Source: Glaciecola sp038744645 | Lineage (GTDB): Bacteria; Pseudomonadota; Gammaproteobacteria; Enterobacterales; Alteromonadaceae | Assembly (NCBI GenBank): GCA_038744645.1 | Contig: JBCDMA010000092.1 | Coordinates: 1-12,532, forward strand | Direction: 5' to 3' | Length of the DNA: 12,532 bases | Shown: positions 1-6,661 of the stretch, one piece after another | Numbering within the stretch: the stretch's first letter is position 1 | Layout of the letters: each line of letters begins with the position of its first letter | Made by a program: the position numbers and the translations under genes | Notes under the pieces: generated by a model | Told to the model about the DNA's origin: nothing | The model's database searches: none | The model's input: only the letters and a program-made list of their open reading frames with translations

Positions 1-169
1 CGGCGTCAGAATTGCTCGCAAACACATAAACTGGTACCTGCAACGCCTTCCCAATGGTGCAGAATTTAAACGAAAATTCAATGTATTAGATTCTCAATCA
101 CTTCAGATTGAGCTGATGCATGAGTATTTTTACACACAAGAAGAAACAGGCTATTCATCGGTAGCTTAA
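1..169 (+). CDS. dusB: tRNA-dihydrouridine synthase B, C-terminal end (partial)
   Basis: Only the last 55 codons are present. The frame runs from base 2 to a TAA at 167-169. The translation begins GVRIARKHINWYLQRLP and ends ETGYSSVA, matching the C-terminal helical tail of DusB, whose E. coli counterpart contains RKHVSWYL in the same place. DusB is a flavin enzyme that reduces a uridine in the tRNA D-loop (U17 in E. coli). The TIM-barrel catalytic domain and the operon promoter lie upstream of the window. The identity is supported by the next gene: dusB-fis is a conserved gammaproteobacterial operon, and fis starts 27 nt downstream. The tail alone could in principle belong to another Dus paralogue, but the fis linkage argues for DusB. 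Confidence 0.9.
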   Translation, partial: GVRIARKHINWYLQRLPNGAEFKRKFNVLDSQSLQIELMHEYFYTQEETGYSSVA

Positions 170-196
170 AAGTAAAACAATAAGAGAGATGTACAT

Positions 197-490
197 ATGT
201 TCGATCAAAACCTCACTTCCCCATTTACAACAATTGTTCCCTCGTCGACACAAACAAACAGCCAAAAACCACTTCGTCAGTCTGTAAAACAGGCAGTGAA
301 CAAGTATTTAAAAGACGGTGACAACAATAATATTGATAATCTTTATGAACTCGTCCTCGCTGAGGTTGAAGCCCCGCTGCTCGAAGAAGTCATGACACAC
401 ACCAGAGGGAATCAAACAAAAGCAGCGAATTTGATGGGAATCAATCGCGGCACCTTGCGCAAGAAGCTTAAGATGTACGGACTTGGATAA
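197..490 (+). CDS. fis: Nucleoid-associated DNA-binding protein Fis
   Basis: The 97-residue product is close to the 98 of E. coli Fis and collinear with it. Fis is a homodimer that bends DNA, activates rRNA and tRNA promoters in fast growth, and helps site-specific recombination and chromosome organisation. The N-terminal 25 or so residues are the variable flexible arm. The core LYELVLAEVEAPLLEEVM forms the dimer helices, and residues about 70-95 (RGNQTKAANLMGINRGTLRK) are the helix-turn-helix, nearly identical to E. coli. The start ATG at 197 follows an AAGAGAG ribosome binding site at 182-188. It is probably cotranscribed with dusB, whose promoter (where Fis autorepression acts in enterobacteria) is outside the window. 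purH follows 61 nt downstream, as in Pseudomonas and several marine gammaproteobacteria. Confidence 0.98.
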   Translation: MFDQNLTSPFTTIVPSSTQTNSQKPLRQSVKQAVNKYLKDGDNNNIDNLYELVLAEVEAPLLEEVMTHTRGNQTKAANLMGINRGTLRKKLKMYGLG

Positions 491-551
491 GGTTTTTTCC
501 TACCTCAAACAATCCGATTAGATATAAACGAAACTATAGGCGCTTCATTAA

Positions 552-2150
552 ATGACGAAAGGTTCAAGGATAAGACGAGCATTACTCAGTGTCTCCGATA
601 AAACTAGCATTGTTGAATTAGCTACATTTTTGCATGCAAACAATGTCGAAATTCTCTCTACCGGTGGCACCGCTGCGACGTTAAGGTCAGAAGGCATTGA
701 TGTAATTGATGTCAGTGACGTGACTGGCCATCCAGAGATTATGGACGGGCGCGTGAAAACACTTCACCCCAAGATCCACGGTGGCATTCTTGGACGGCGC
801 GATGTTGATAAAAACACAATGGAAAAACACGAGATCACGCCCATTGATTTAGTCGTTGTCAATCTCTATCCATTCGCCAAAACGGCAGCCAACCTAGACG
901 CGAGCATGGAAGATCTTATAGAAAACATTGATATTGGCGGCCCGGCGATGATCAGAGCAGCGGCCAAGAATCATCGAGACGTTGGCATTGTTGTTAGCCC
1001 AGATGACTATCAGGATGTCATCGATTCCCTATCTCAAAATGACTTTATGCTTTCATCTGACATGAGGTTTAGCCTTGCAGTGAAGGCTTTCGAGCACACA
1101 GCTGAGTACGACGGAATGATCGCCAATCACTTTGGGAAGTACTTTTCTGATGACAAGACGCCATCAGAAGACATATGCATACAAACGCAGTTTCCCCGTA
1201 AAATCAACATTCAGATGACCAAAAAACAATCGTTAAGGTATGGTGAAAACTCCCATCAAGATGCTGCATTTTATGTTGAAAACTCTTTAGAAGAAGCATC
1301 TATCGCCACCGCCGTTCAGCATCAAGGTAAAACCCTTTCATACAATAATATTGCCGATACTGATGCTGCGCTTGAATGTGTAAAAGAATTTGATGCGCCC
1401 GCATGTGTTATTGTCAAACACGCCAACCCGTGTGGTGTTGCCGTTGCTGATAACTTGTCTGATGCTTATAAAAAAGCGTTTAAAACAGATCCTAATTCAG
1501 CCTTTGGCGGCATTATTGCGTTCAACGGAACACTTGATGCAGGGCTCGTAGAAAACATTATTCAGAATCAATTTGTTGAAGTAATAATTGCGCCAGAAGT
1601 GACCACTGAAGCCATTAAGCGCTGCAAAGAAAAACACAACGTCAGGCTTCTATCCTGCGGTGATTGGAAAGGTCAAGTGACGCAGGAATTTGACTACAAA
1701 CGCGTCAATGGTGGGATGTTGCTGCAAGAGCGTGATTTTGGCAGCGTTGAAACAGACAACATTAAAGTGGTATCTGAAAAGAGTCCGACAGAGCAGCAAC
1801 TCACCGATCTCATGTTTTGTTGGAAAGTTGCAAAATACGTTAAGTCAAATGCCATTGTCTATGCTAAAGACGGCATGACTGTTGGTGTTGGTGCAGGTCA
1901 AATGAGTCGTGTTTACTCAGCTAAGATTGCATCTATCAAAGCTGAAGATGAAGGCCTTGATGTGCATGGTTCTGTGATGGCTTCAGATGCATTTTTCCCA
2001 TTTAGAGACGGTATTGACGCAGCGGCAAAGGCTGGTATTAGCGCAATTATCCAGCCCGGTGGTTCCATGCGAGACCAGGAAGTCATAGATGCCGCGAATG
2101 AACATGGCATAGCCATGGTGTTTACCGGCATGAGACATTTCAAACATTGA
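552..2150 (+). CDS. purH: Bifunctional AICAR formyltransferase / IMP cyclohydrolase
   Basis: The protein is 532 residues (E. coli PurH is 529) and aligns end to end from RRALLSVSDK to the terminal FTGMRHFKH. It catalyses the last two steps of purine synthesis: formylation of AICAR with 10-formyl-THF, then ring closure to IMP, in the cytoplasm. The N-terminal MGS-like cyclohydrolase domain (about 1-150) shows LLSTGGT, MDGRVKTLHPK and HGGILGRR. The C-terminal transformylase domain shows RYGENSHQ, LSYNNIADTDAA and KHANPCG, where Lys289-His290 match the catalytic Lys-His pair. SAFGGIIAFN, KSNAIVYA and MASDAFFPFRDGID are also present. The ATG at 552 has a weak AGG ribosome site at 538-540. A TATAAA-like element at 523-528 might be a -10, but no good -35 was found, so transcription may come from dusB-fis. 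purD follows after 21 nt, suggesting one transcript. Confidence 0.98.
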   Translation: MTKGSRIRRALLSVSDKTSIVELATFLHANNVEILSTGGTAATLRSEGIDVIDVSDVTGHPEIMDGRVKTLHPKIHGGILGRRDVDKNTMEKHEITPIDLVVVNLYPFAKTAANLDASMEDLIENIDIGGPAMIRAAAKNHRDVGIVVSPDDYQDVIDSLSQNDFMLSSDMRFSLAVKAFEHTAEYDGMIANHFGKYFSDDKTPSEDICIQTQFPRKINIQMTKKQSLRYGENSHQDAAFYVENSLEEASIATAVQHQGKTLSYNNIADTDAALECVKEFDAPACVIVKHANPCGVAVADNLSDAYKKAFKTDPNSAFGGIIAFNGTLDAGLVENIIQNQFVEVIIAPEVTTEAIKRCKEKHNVRLLSCGDWKGQVTQEFDYKRVNGGMLLQERDFGSVETDNIKVVSEKSPTEQQLTDLMFCWKVAKYVKSNAIVYAKDGMTVGVGAGQMSRVYSAKIASIKAEDEGLDVHGSVMASDAFFPFRDGIDAAAKAGISAIIQPGGSMRDQEVIDAANEHGIAMVFTGMRHFKH

Positions 2151-2171
2151 TTTAGTGAGGCGAATACTCAA

Positions 2172-3488
2172 ATGAAAGTGATGGTTATTGGAAGTGGCGG
2201 CAGAGAACATGCGCTGGCATACAGGCTCGCTCAATCGGAAAAAGTCACCGACGTCTATGTTGCATTTGGAAATGCGGGTATTGATCTCGAATCCGATGAA
2301 AAAATCAAACGCCTGCGAATCTATGAGTACGATCACGAATCACTGTGCAACAACGCGATTAACATGCAAGTAGACTTGACAGTTGTGGGGCCTGAAGTGC
2401 CTCTCAGCGAAGGTATCGTCGACTACTTCGAAGCGAAAGGGCTAAATATCTTTGGCCCGTCTAAACTGGCCAGCCAGCTCGAATCTTCCAAATCCTTTTG
2501 CAAAGACTTCCTGAAAAAATACAACATCCCAACAGCTGAATACGAAACGTTTGAAGATGAATCCGCAGCCGTTGAATACGTTAAAAACCAAGGCGTCCCA
2601 ATCGTTATTAAAGCCGATGGTCTCGCTGCCGGAAAGGGTGTCGTTGTTGCTGAAACTGAAGAAGATGCATTAGATGCGATCTCTGATATGTTGTCTGGAA
2701 ACAAGTTTGGCGAAGCTGGGCACAAGGTGGTGATAGAGGAGTTTTTACAAGGCGAAGAAGCGAGTTACATTGTGTTATGCGATGGTGAAAATGTCCTACC
2801 TCTTGCGACATCACAGGATCACAAACGCGTTTACAACGGTGATAAAGGCCCGAACACTGGTGGTATGGGCGCATATTCTCCTGCACCTGTCGTGACGGCT
2901 GACATAGATAGCAAAATAATGAACGATGTCATCTTACCCACAATGAAAGGTATGGCGTCGGAAGGCATGCCATACAAAGGGTTTCTCTATGCCGGGTTAA
3001 TGATTGATTCTGACGGTAACCCTAAAGTTATTGAATACAATTGTCGCTGTGGCGATCCAGAAACGCAGCCCATCATGTTGAGAATGCAGTCAGATCTGAC
3101 AGAGCTGTGTTTGGCAGCATGCAATGGTCAGTTGGATCAACACACCATTGCTTTTGATCCCAGACCCGCAGTAGGGGTCGTACTCGCGTCCGGTGGTTAT
3201 CCTCACAACTATGGTGATGGCAAAGAAATTACCGGTCTTGATGAAGTCGATGAAACCTACACCAAAGTCTTTCACGCAGGCACCCTGCTTCAGGATGATA
3301 AACTGGTGACAAAAGGCGGTCGAGTGCTCTGTGTAACAAGCTTAGGCGATACGGTTGCCGAAGCACAAAAAAGAGCGTACGAAGAGGTAGCTAAAATTTC
3401 ATGGCATAGGATGTATTGCCGCACGGACATAGGATATCGCGCTATAATTAGAGAAAGAGCAAGAGAAAGCGCGCGAGAAAAAGAGTGA
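2172..3488 (+). CDS. purD: Phosphoribosylamine-glycine ligase (GAR synthetase)
   Basis: The protein has 438 residues against 429 in E. coli. It joins phosphoribosylamine to glycine using ATP, the second step of purine synthesis. The ATP-grasp fold is visible in order: N-domain MKVMVIGSGGREHALAYRLA (1-20), VVGPEVPL, then ATP-grasp VIKADGLAAGKGVVVA (around 145-160), EEFLQGEEAS, ATSQDHKRV, GPNTGGMGAYSP, and the metal/ATP region YNCRCGDPETQP (about 289-300). The C-domain shows GGYP, KVFHAGT, GGRVLCVT and DIGYRAI. Three oddities stand out. Residue 32 is Phe in VAFGNAG where Pro is usual. Residue 293 is Cys in the GARS signature where Phe or Leu is usual. The C-terminus extends about 9 residues past the E. 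coli end in a charged Arg/Glu/Ala repeat. The ATG at 2172 has a GTGAGG ribosome site about 11 nt upstream. All catalytic motifs remain, so it is probably functional. Confidence 0.97.
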   Translation: MKVMVIGSGGREHALAYRLAQSEKVTDVYVAFGNAGIDLESDEKIKRLRIYEYDHESLCNNAINMQVDLTVVGPEVPLSEGIVDYFEAKGLNIFGPSKLASQLESSKSFCKDFLKKYNIPTAEYETFEDESAAVEYVKNQGVPIVIKADGLAAGKGVVVAETEEDALDAISDMLSGNKFGEAGHKVVIEEFLQGEEASYIVLCDGENVLPLATSQDHKRVYNGDKGPNTGGMGAYSPAPVVTADIDSKIMNDVILPTMKGMASEGMPYKGFLYAGLMIDSDGNPKVIEYNCRCGDPETQPIMLRMQSDLTELCLAACNGQLDQHTIAFDPRPAVGVVLASGGYPHNYGDGKEITGLDEVDETYTKVFHAGTLLQDDKLVTKGGRVLCVTSLGDTVAEAQKRAYEEVAKISWHRMYCRTDIGYRAIIRERARESAREKE

Positions 3489-3505
3489 GAATAAAGGCGA
3501 GAAAA
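3449..3505 (+). repeat. Purine-rich imperfect repeat over the purD 3' end
   Basis: The last codons of purD and about 17 bases beyond the stop are built from imperfect copies of agagaaag / gcgagaaa (for example AGAGAAAG at 3450-3457 and again at 3463-3469 in shifted form, and GCGAGAAA at 3473-3480 and 3498-3505). In frame it encodes Arg-Glu-Arg-Ala-Arg-Glu-Ser-Ala-Arg-Glu-Lys-Glu. It looks like local repeat expansion that lengthened the protein tail. It is not a hairpin or a mobile element. Confidence 0.5.
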
Positions 3506-3530
3506 TAACGTCGACTAGCACGCTAATAAC

Positions 3531-3559
3531 TTGACCATTTCGATATCTAAACGTATAAC
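3531..3559 (+). promoter_or_regulatory. Predicted sigma70 promoter of prkB
   Basis: A TTGACC -35 box at 3531-3536 and a TATAAC -10 box at 3554-3559 each match five of six consensus positions and are separated by exactly 17 nt. Transcription would start near 3566, giving a leader of only about 20 nt before the prkB ATG at 3586. The -10 lies in the centre of the inverted repeat annotated separately. This is prediction from sequence only. Confidence 0.65.
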
Positions 3560-3565
3560 CGTTTA
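3548..3565. promoter_or_regulatory. Inverted repeat centred on the prkB -10 box (possible operator)
   Basis: TAAACG at 3548-3553 and CGTTTA at 3560-3565 are perfect 6-base inverted arms, and the 6-base gap between them is exactly the TATAAC -10 hexamer. A protein bound here would cover the -10 element and could repress the gene. No regulator family is identified by this motif. It could also arise by chance in an A/T-rich region. Confidence 0.4.
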
Positions 3566-3585
3566 AAAGCTAACTTTGAGATGCT

Positions 3586-4491
3586 ATGTCGATAAAACAT
3601 CCAATTATAGCCATTACTGGTTCTTCGGGGGCCGGTACAACGACAACAACCAATGCTATCAGACACATATTTAGGACACTGAACATCCATGCGGCCAGCA
3701 TTGGTGGCGACAGTTTCCATAGATTTACCCGACCTGAAATGGAAGTTGAAATACGCAAAGCGCAGGAACAGGGAAAACACATCAGTTATTTCGGTCCCAG
3801 AGCCAACGATTTCGACTCACTGGAAAAGCTATTCGAACAATACTCAAAATCTGGCGCTGGACAATTCAGACAGTATTTGCATACATTTGATGAGGCGGTG
3901 CCTTTTAATCAAATGCCCGGCACCTTTACACCGTGGCAGGATTTACCAGAAAAAACCGACCTACTATTTTATGAAGGCCTTCACGGTGGCATCAAGACAG
4001 AGACAAATGATGTTGCTTCGTATGTCGACCTTTTGGTCGGTATGGTACCAATCGTAAATCTTGAATGGATACAGAAAATTGTGCGTGATACGACCGATAG
4101 AGGACATTCAAGAGACGCAGTAATGAGCAGTATTGTCCGTTCGCTCGATGACTATTTCATGTACATCACGCCTCAGTTTTCTCGCACACATGTCAATTTT
4201 CAACGCGTACCTACTGTGGATACGTCCAACCCATTCAGCGCACGAGAGATTCCTTCGCAAGATGAAAGCTTTGTTGTTGTGAGGTTTCGCAGGGAAATGA
4301 CTAACGTTGATTTTCCGTTCTTATTACAGATGATCGAGGGTTCATTTATGTCTCGGATCAATACGATTGTCGTGCCCGGCGGAAAAATGGGATTGGCGAT
4401 GGAGCTGATCTTGACACCGCTCATCGAAGAAATCATGGCGAAGAAAGCACGCGCTGGCGTCCAGCTCGACTGGATTGCTGACAACGAGTGA
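3586..4491 (+). CDS. prkB: Phosphoribulokinase family protein PrkB
   Basis: The 301-residue protein aligns over its length with the approximately 289-residue PrkB of E. coli, with about 12 extra residues at the C-terminus. The P-loop is GSSGAGTT (12-19), with Thr where most kinases have Lys, as is normal for phosphoribulokinases. GGDSFHRFTR places Asp42, His45 and Arg49 at the positions of the catalytic base and ribulose 5-phosphate-binding residues of the Rhodobacter enzyme. LLFYEGLHGG (Glu130) is the second acidic motif. KHISYFGP and VPTVDTSNPF are also conserved. The predicted activity is ATP-dependent phosphorylation of ribulose 5-phosphate, but no Rubisco gene is in the window and the role of PrkB in heterotrophs is unclear. 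Another sugar phosphate substrate is possible. The ATG at 3586 was chosen because homology begins there. An ATG at 3581 is in another frame. The ribosome site is weak (TTTGAG, 3575-3580). It has its own predicted promoter. Confidence 0.93.
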   Translation: MSIKHPIIAITGSSGAGTTTTTNAIRHIFRTLNIHAASIGGDSFHRFTRPEMEVEIRKAQEQGKHISYFGPRANDFDSLEKLFEQYSKSGAGQFRQYLHTFDEAVPFNQMPGTFTPWQDLPEKTDLLFYEGLHGGIKTETNDVASYVDLLVGMVPIVNLEWIQKIVRDTTDRGHSRDAVMSSIVRSLDDYFMYITPQFSRTHVNFQRVPTVDTSNPFSAREIPSQDESFVVVRFRREMTNVDFPFLLQMIEGSFMSRINTIVVPGGKMGLAMELILTPLIEEIMAKKARAGVQLDWIADNE

Positions 4492-4496
4492 TGTTT

Positions 4497-4505
4497 TGCT
4501 ATAAG
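4497..4505 (+). promoter_or_regulatory. Possible extended -10 promoter for ompR
   Basis: TGCTATAAG combines the TGn extension with a TATAAG hexamer (4500-4505, five of six matches) just after the prkB stop. The nearest -35 candidate, TTGCTG at 4475-4480, is poor and sits 19 nt away, so the promoter would rely on the extended -10. Transcription would start near 4512 with a leader of about 36 nt before ompR. Read-through from prkB is the alternative. Confidence 0.4.
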
Positions 4506-4547
4506 TAATTAAACACCAAGTGAACGTAAGAAATAATAAATCAAACT

Positions 4548-5273
4548 ATGAGACAAGAAACGACAAAAATACTGGTTGTTGATGATGATATGCGTTTGCG
4601 GTCATTGCTCGAGCGTTATTTGCAAGAACAAGGGTTTAACGTTAGAAGTGTGGCCAATAGTGAACAAATGGACAGACTGCTTGCACGAGAAAACTTTCAC
4701 TTATTGGTTTTAGATTTAATGTTACCTGATGAAGACGGTTTGTCCATTTGCCGCAGATTGCGCCAACAAGAAAATGAAATCCCAATCGTTATGCTTACTG
4801 CAAAAGGCGATGAAGTTGATAGGATCATTGGGCTTGAGATGGGTGCGGATGATTACTTACCAAAACCCTTTAATCCAAGAGAGTTACTGGCTCGGATAAA
4901 AGCAGTGTTGCGTAGGAAGACAAGTGAAGCACCAGGGGCGCCTTCGCAAGCTGAACAGACAGTAAAGTTTGGAAAATTCAGTTTGAACCTGGCGACACGA
5001 GAAATGCTCAATGAAGATCAGCCGATGTCTCTGACCAGCGGCGAATTTGCCGTACTCAAATCGTTAGTGACACACCCTCGAGAGCCACTATCGAGAGACA
5101 AGTTAATGAATTTGGCAAGGGGGAGAGATTATAGTGCGCTTGAGAGAAGTATCGATGTTCAAGTTTCTCGATTGCGCCGAATGCTAGAAGAAGATCCAGC
5201 GAATCCGCGATACATTCAAACCGTATGGGGACTTGGATACGTCTTTGTACCCGATGGCGGTACACCGGGCTAG
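4548..5273 (+). CDS. ompR: Osmolarity response regulator OmpR
   Basis: The 241-residue protein is very similar to E. coli OmpR (239) throughout. The receiver domain (about 1-125) has KILVVDDDMRLR with the acidic pocket at Asp12-Asp13. The phosphoacceptor is Asp56 in VLDLMLP, equivalent to E. coli Asp55, and the conserved Lys106 is in PKPFNP. The linker GAPSQ precedes the C-terminal winged-helix domain (about 140-235), which shows LTSGEFAVLKSLV, REPLSRDKLMNLARGR, RSIDVQVSRLRRM and QTVWGLGYVFVPDG. It is a cytoplasmic transcription factor phosphorylated by EnvZ, controlling porin and other envelope genes in relatives. The start at 4548 gives MRQETTKILVVDDD, one residue longer than E. coli. The ribosome site is weak. 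envZ follows after an unusual 53-nt gap rather than an overlap. Confidence 0.98.
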   Translation: MRQETTKILVVDDDMRLRSLLERYLQEQGFNVRSVANSEQMDRLLARENFHLLVLDLMLPDEDGLSICRRLRQQENEIPIVMLTAKGDEVDRIIGLEMGADDYLPKPFNPRELLARIKAVLRRKTSEAPGAPSQAEQTVKFGKFSLNLATREMLNEDQPMSLTSGEFAVLKSLVTHPREPLSRDKLMNLARGRDYSALERSIDVQVSRLRRMLEEDPANPRYIQTVWGLGYVFVPDGGTPG

Positions 5274-5313
5274 CCTCTAATGAAAGCGCGCAAGTTATGA
5301 TACTATGCAAGCA

Positions 5314-5336
5314 ATAGCCTCATACTATGCGGCTAT
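5314..5336 (+). promoter_or_regulatory. Small stem-loop with the envZ start codon in its loop
   Basis: ATAGCC at 5314-5319 and GGCTAT at 5331-5336 are perfect 6-base complements, with an 11-base loop holding the ATG of envZ at 5327-5329. The upstream arm covers the region where a ribosome binding site would lie, and no clear Shine-Dalgarno is visible there. In mRNA this could limit initiation. The stem is short, so its stability is uncertain. Confidence 0.35.
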
Positions 5337-6646
5337 CAGTTAAAAGCACGTTTGCACAAACAGCGCTCCTGATTGGGGGTTTATTATTACTTAATCAGTT
5401 GGTGTCTTACCTTTCAGTTACCTACTACTTCATCAACCCCAGTTACAATCAAATCAATGACTTAGTTGCTAATCAAATAAAGATTTTGCTCATTAACGGA
5501 AAAGAGACCCTCTCTGAAAACGAAAAGAAGCGTCTTAATGAACAATCCGGCATAAACTTCTATGATAAAAAGGCGGCAATGCACGCCGGCTTGAGCAACG
5601 CCACTTATTATGACTATATGTCACAAGAAGTATCCCAACGCCTTTCCAAAGACATAGAGATACGTGTTGATCCAGGAAAGCAATACATTATTTGGATCAA
5701 GCCCTACCGCGATGAAGAATTCTGGTTAAGTTTTCCCGTTGAAGGCATTGCTCAAACAAATATTTCTCCATTGGGAATGTATTTTACTATTATCGGTATG
5801 CTTAGCGTGGCAGGCGGCTGGATTTTTGTAAGGCGCCTTAACCGTCCTCTTTTTAGATTGCAACGTGCAGCAGTTGATGTCGGCGATGGAAAGTTCCCAG
5901 AACCGCTTCCTCTAAAAGGCAGCAGTGAGATGATTGAAGTGACTCAAGCATTCAACAAAATGTCTAATAATATTAAGCAATTGGAAGCTGATAGGAACCT
6001 AATGACAGCAGGTATTTCGCATGACCTAAGAACGCCGCTAACGCGAATTAGACTTTCCAGTGAAATGCTTCCTGACGAGCAAGGCTGGATTAAAGAGGGC
6101 ATTGAAAGCGATATTGAAGATATGAACGCGATCATTGACCAGTTTATCGATTATGTGAAATCCGACAGCAGTGAAAAACTGACAATCGTAGATATGCGCG
6201 AGCTTATAAACGAAACAACTCGTCAACGAAAACTCGATAAAGACCACAAGATCACACTTGATTTAGCCAGCACACCGATGGTTAAAATTCGCAGAGTTGG
6301 CATTAAACGGGTATTGGAAAACCTGATTGAAAATGCGTTTCGATATGGAAGCTCAGAAATTGTAATTAAAACGCGGTATATCGAGAAGACAAACTTACTT
6401 CAGGTTATCGTTCGCGATTTCGGTGAAGGCATAGCGCAAGATAAGCTGCTGGAGCTTTTCTTTCCTTTTCAACAAGGAGACAAAGCAAGAGGTAGCCAGG
6501 GATCTGGATTGGGTCTAGCTATTATTAAACGCATTGTTGAAAGTCACGGTGGCGAAGTGGAGTTCAGTAACCATCCAGAAGGGGGATTACAAGCAGGATT
6601 TAGCCTTCCATGTTTTGCTCCTGCGAATCATCAAAAAAGCTTCTAA
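5327..6646 (+). CDS. envZ: Osmosensor histidine kinase/phosphatase EnvZ
   Basis: The 439-residue protein (E. coli 450) is an inner-membrane dimer that phosphorylates and dephosphorylates OmpR. An N-terminal membrane segment lies at about 10-33 (TALLIGGLLLLNQLV), a periplasmic domain at about 35-148 and a second membrane segment at about 149-168 (TIIGMLSVAGGWIFV). A HAMP linker contains NRPLFRLQRAAVDVG. The H-box AGISHDLRTPLTRIRL has the phosphoacceptor His232. The ATP-binding domain shows the N-box LIENAFRYG (Asn336), G1 DFGEGIA (Asp364) and G2 GSGLGLAI (from Gly392). The periplasmic part is the least similar to E. coli, so the signal sensed may differ. It lies 53 nt behind ompR and is presumably cotranscribed with it. 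The start ATG at 5327 matches the family N-terminus (MRLSVKST) but has almost no ribosome binding site and lies in a stem-loop. It converges with hslO, 15 nt away. Confidence 0.96.
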   Translation: MRLSVKSTFAQTALLIGGLLLLNQLVSYLSVTYYFINPSYNQINDLVANQIKILLINGKETLSENEKKRLNEQSGINFYDKKAAMHAGLSNATYYDYMSQEVSQRLSKDIEIRVDPGKQYIIWIKPYRDEEFWLSFPVEGIAQTNISPLGMYFTIIGMLSVAGGWIFVRRLNRPLFRLQRAAVDVGDGKFPEPLPLKGSSEMIEVTQAFNKMSNNIKQLEADRNLMTAGISHDLRTPLTRIRLSSEMLPDEQGWIKEGIESDIEDMNAIIDQFIDYVKSDSSEKLTIVDMRELINETTRQRKLDKDHKITLDLASTPMVKIRRVGIKRVLENLIENAFRYGSSEIVIKTRYIEKTNLLQVIVRDFGEGIAQDKLLELFFPFQQGDKARGSQGSGLGLAIIKRIVESHGGEVEFSNHPEGGLQAGFSLPCFAPANHQKSF

Positions 6647-6661
6647 CTACACTTATGTGCT

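Noticed and set aside
511..545. A PurR operator-like half site (ATAAACG) ahead of purH
   Set aside because: Only the left half resembles the PurR box. The right half has no match to TTTGCG-type sequence, so I did not annotate an operator.
1690..1878. Out-of-frame and antisense ORFs inside purH, purD, gspD and gspE
   Set aside because: They lie wholly inside strongly conserved genes in other frames, lack ribosome sites and family motifs, and are shadows of the real genes.
3443..3448. Perfect TATAAT inside the end of purD
   Set aside because: No -35 at 16-18 nt (nearest TTGCCG is 21 nt away) and no TGn extension. The better promoter for prkB lies downstream at 3531-3559.
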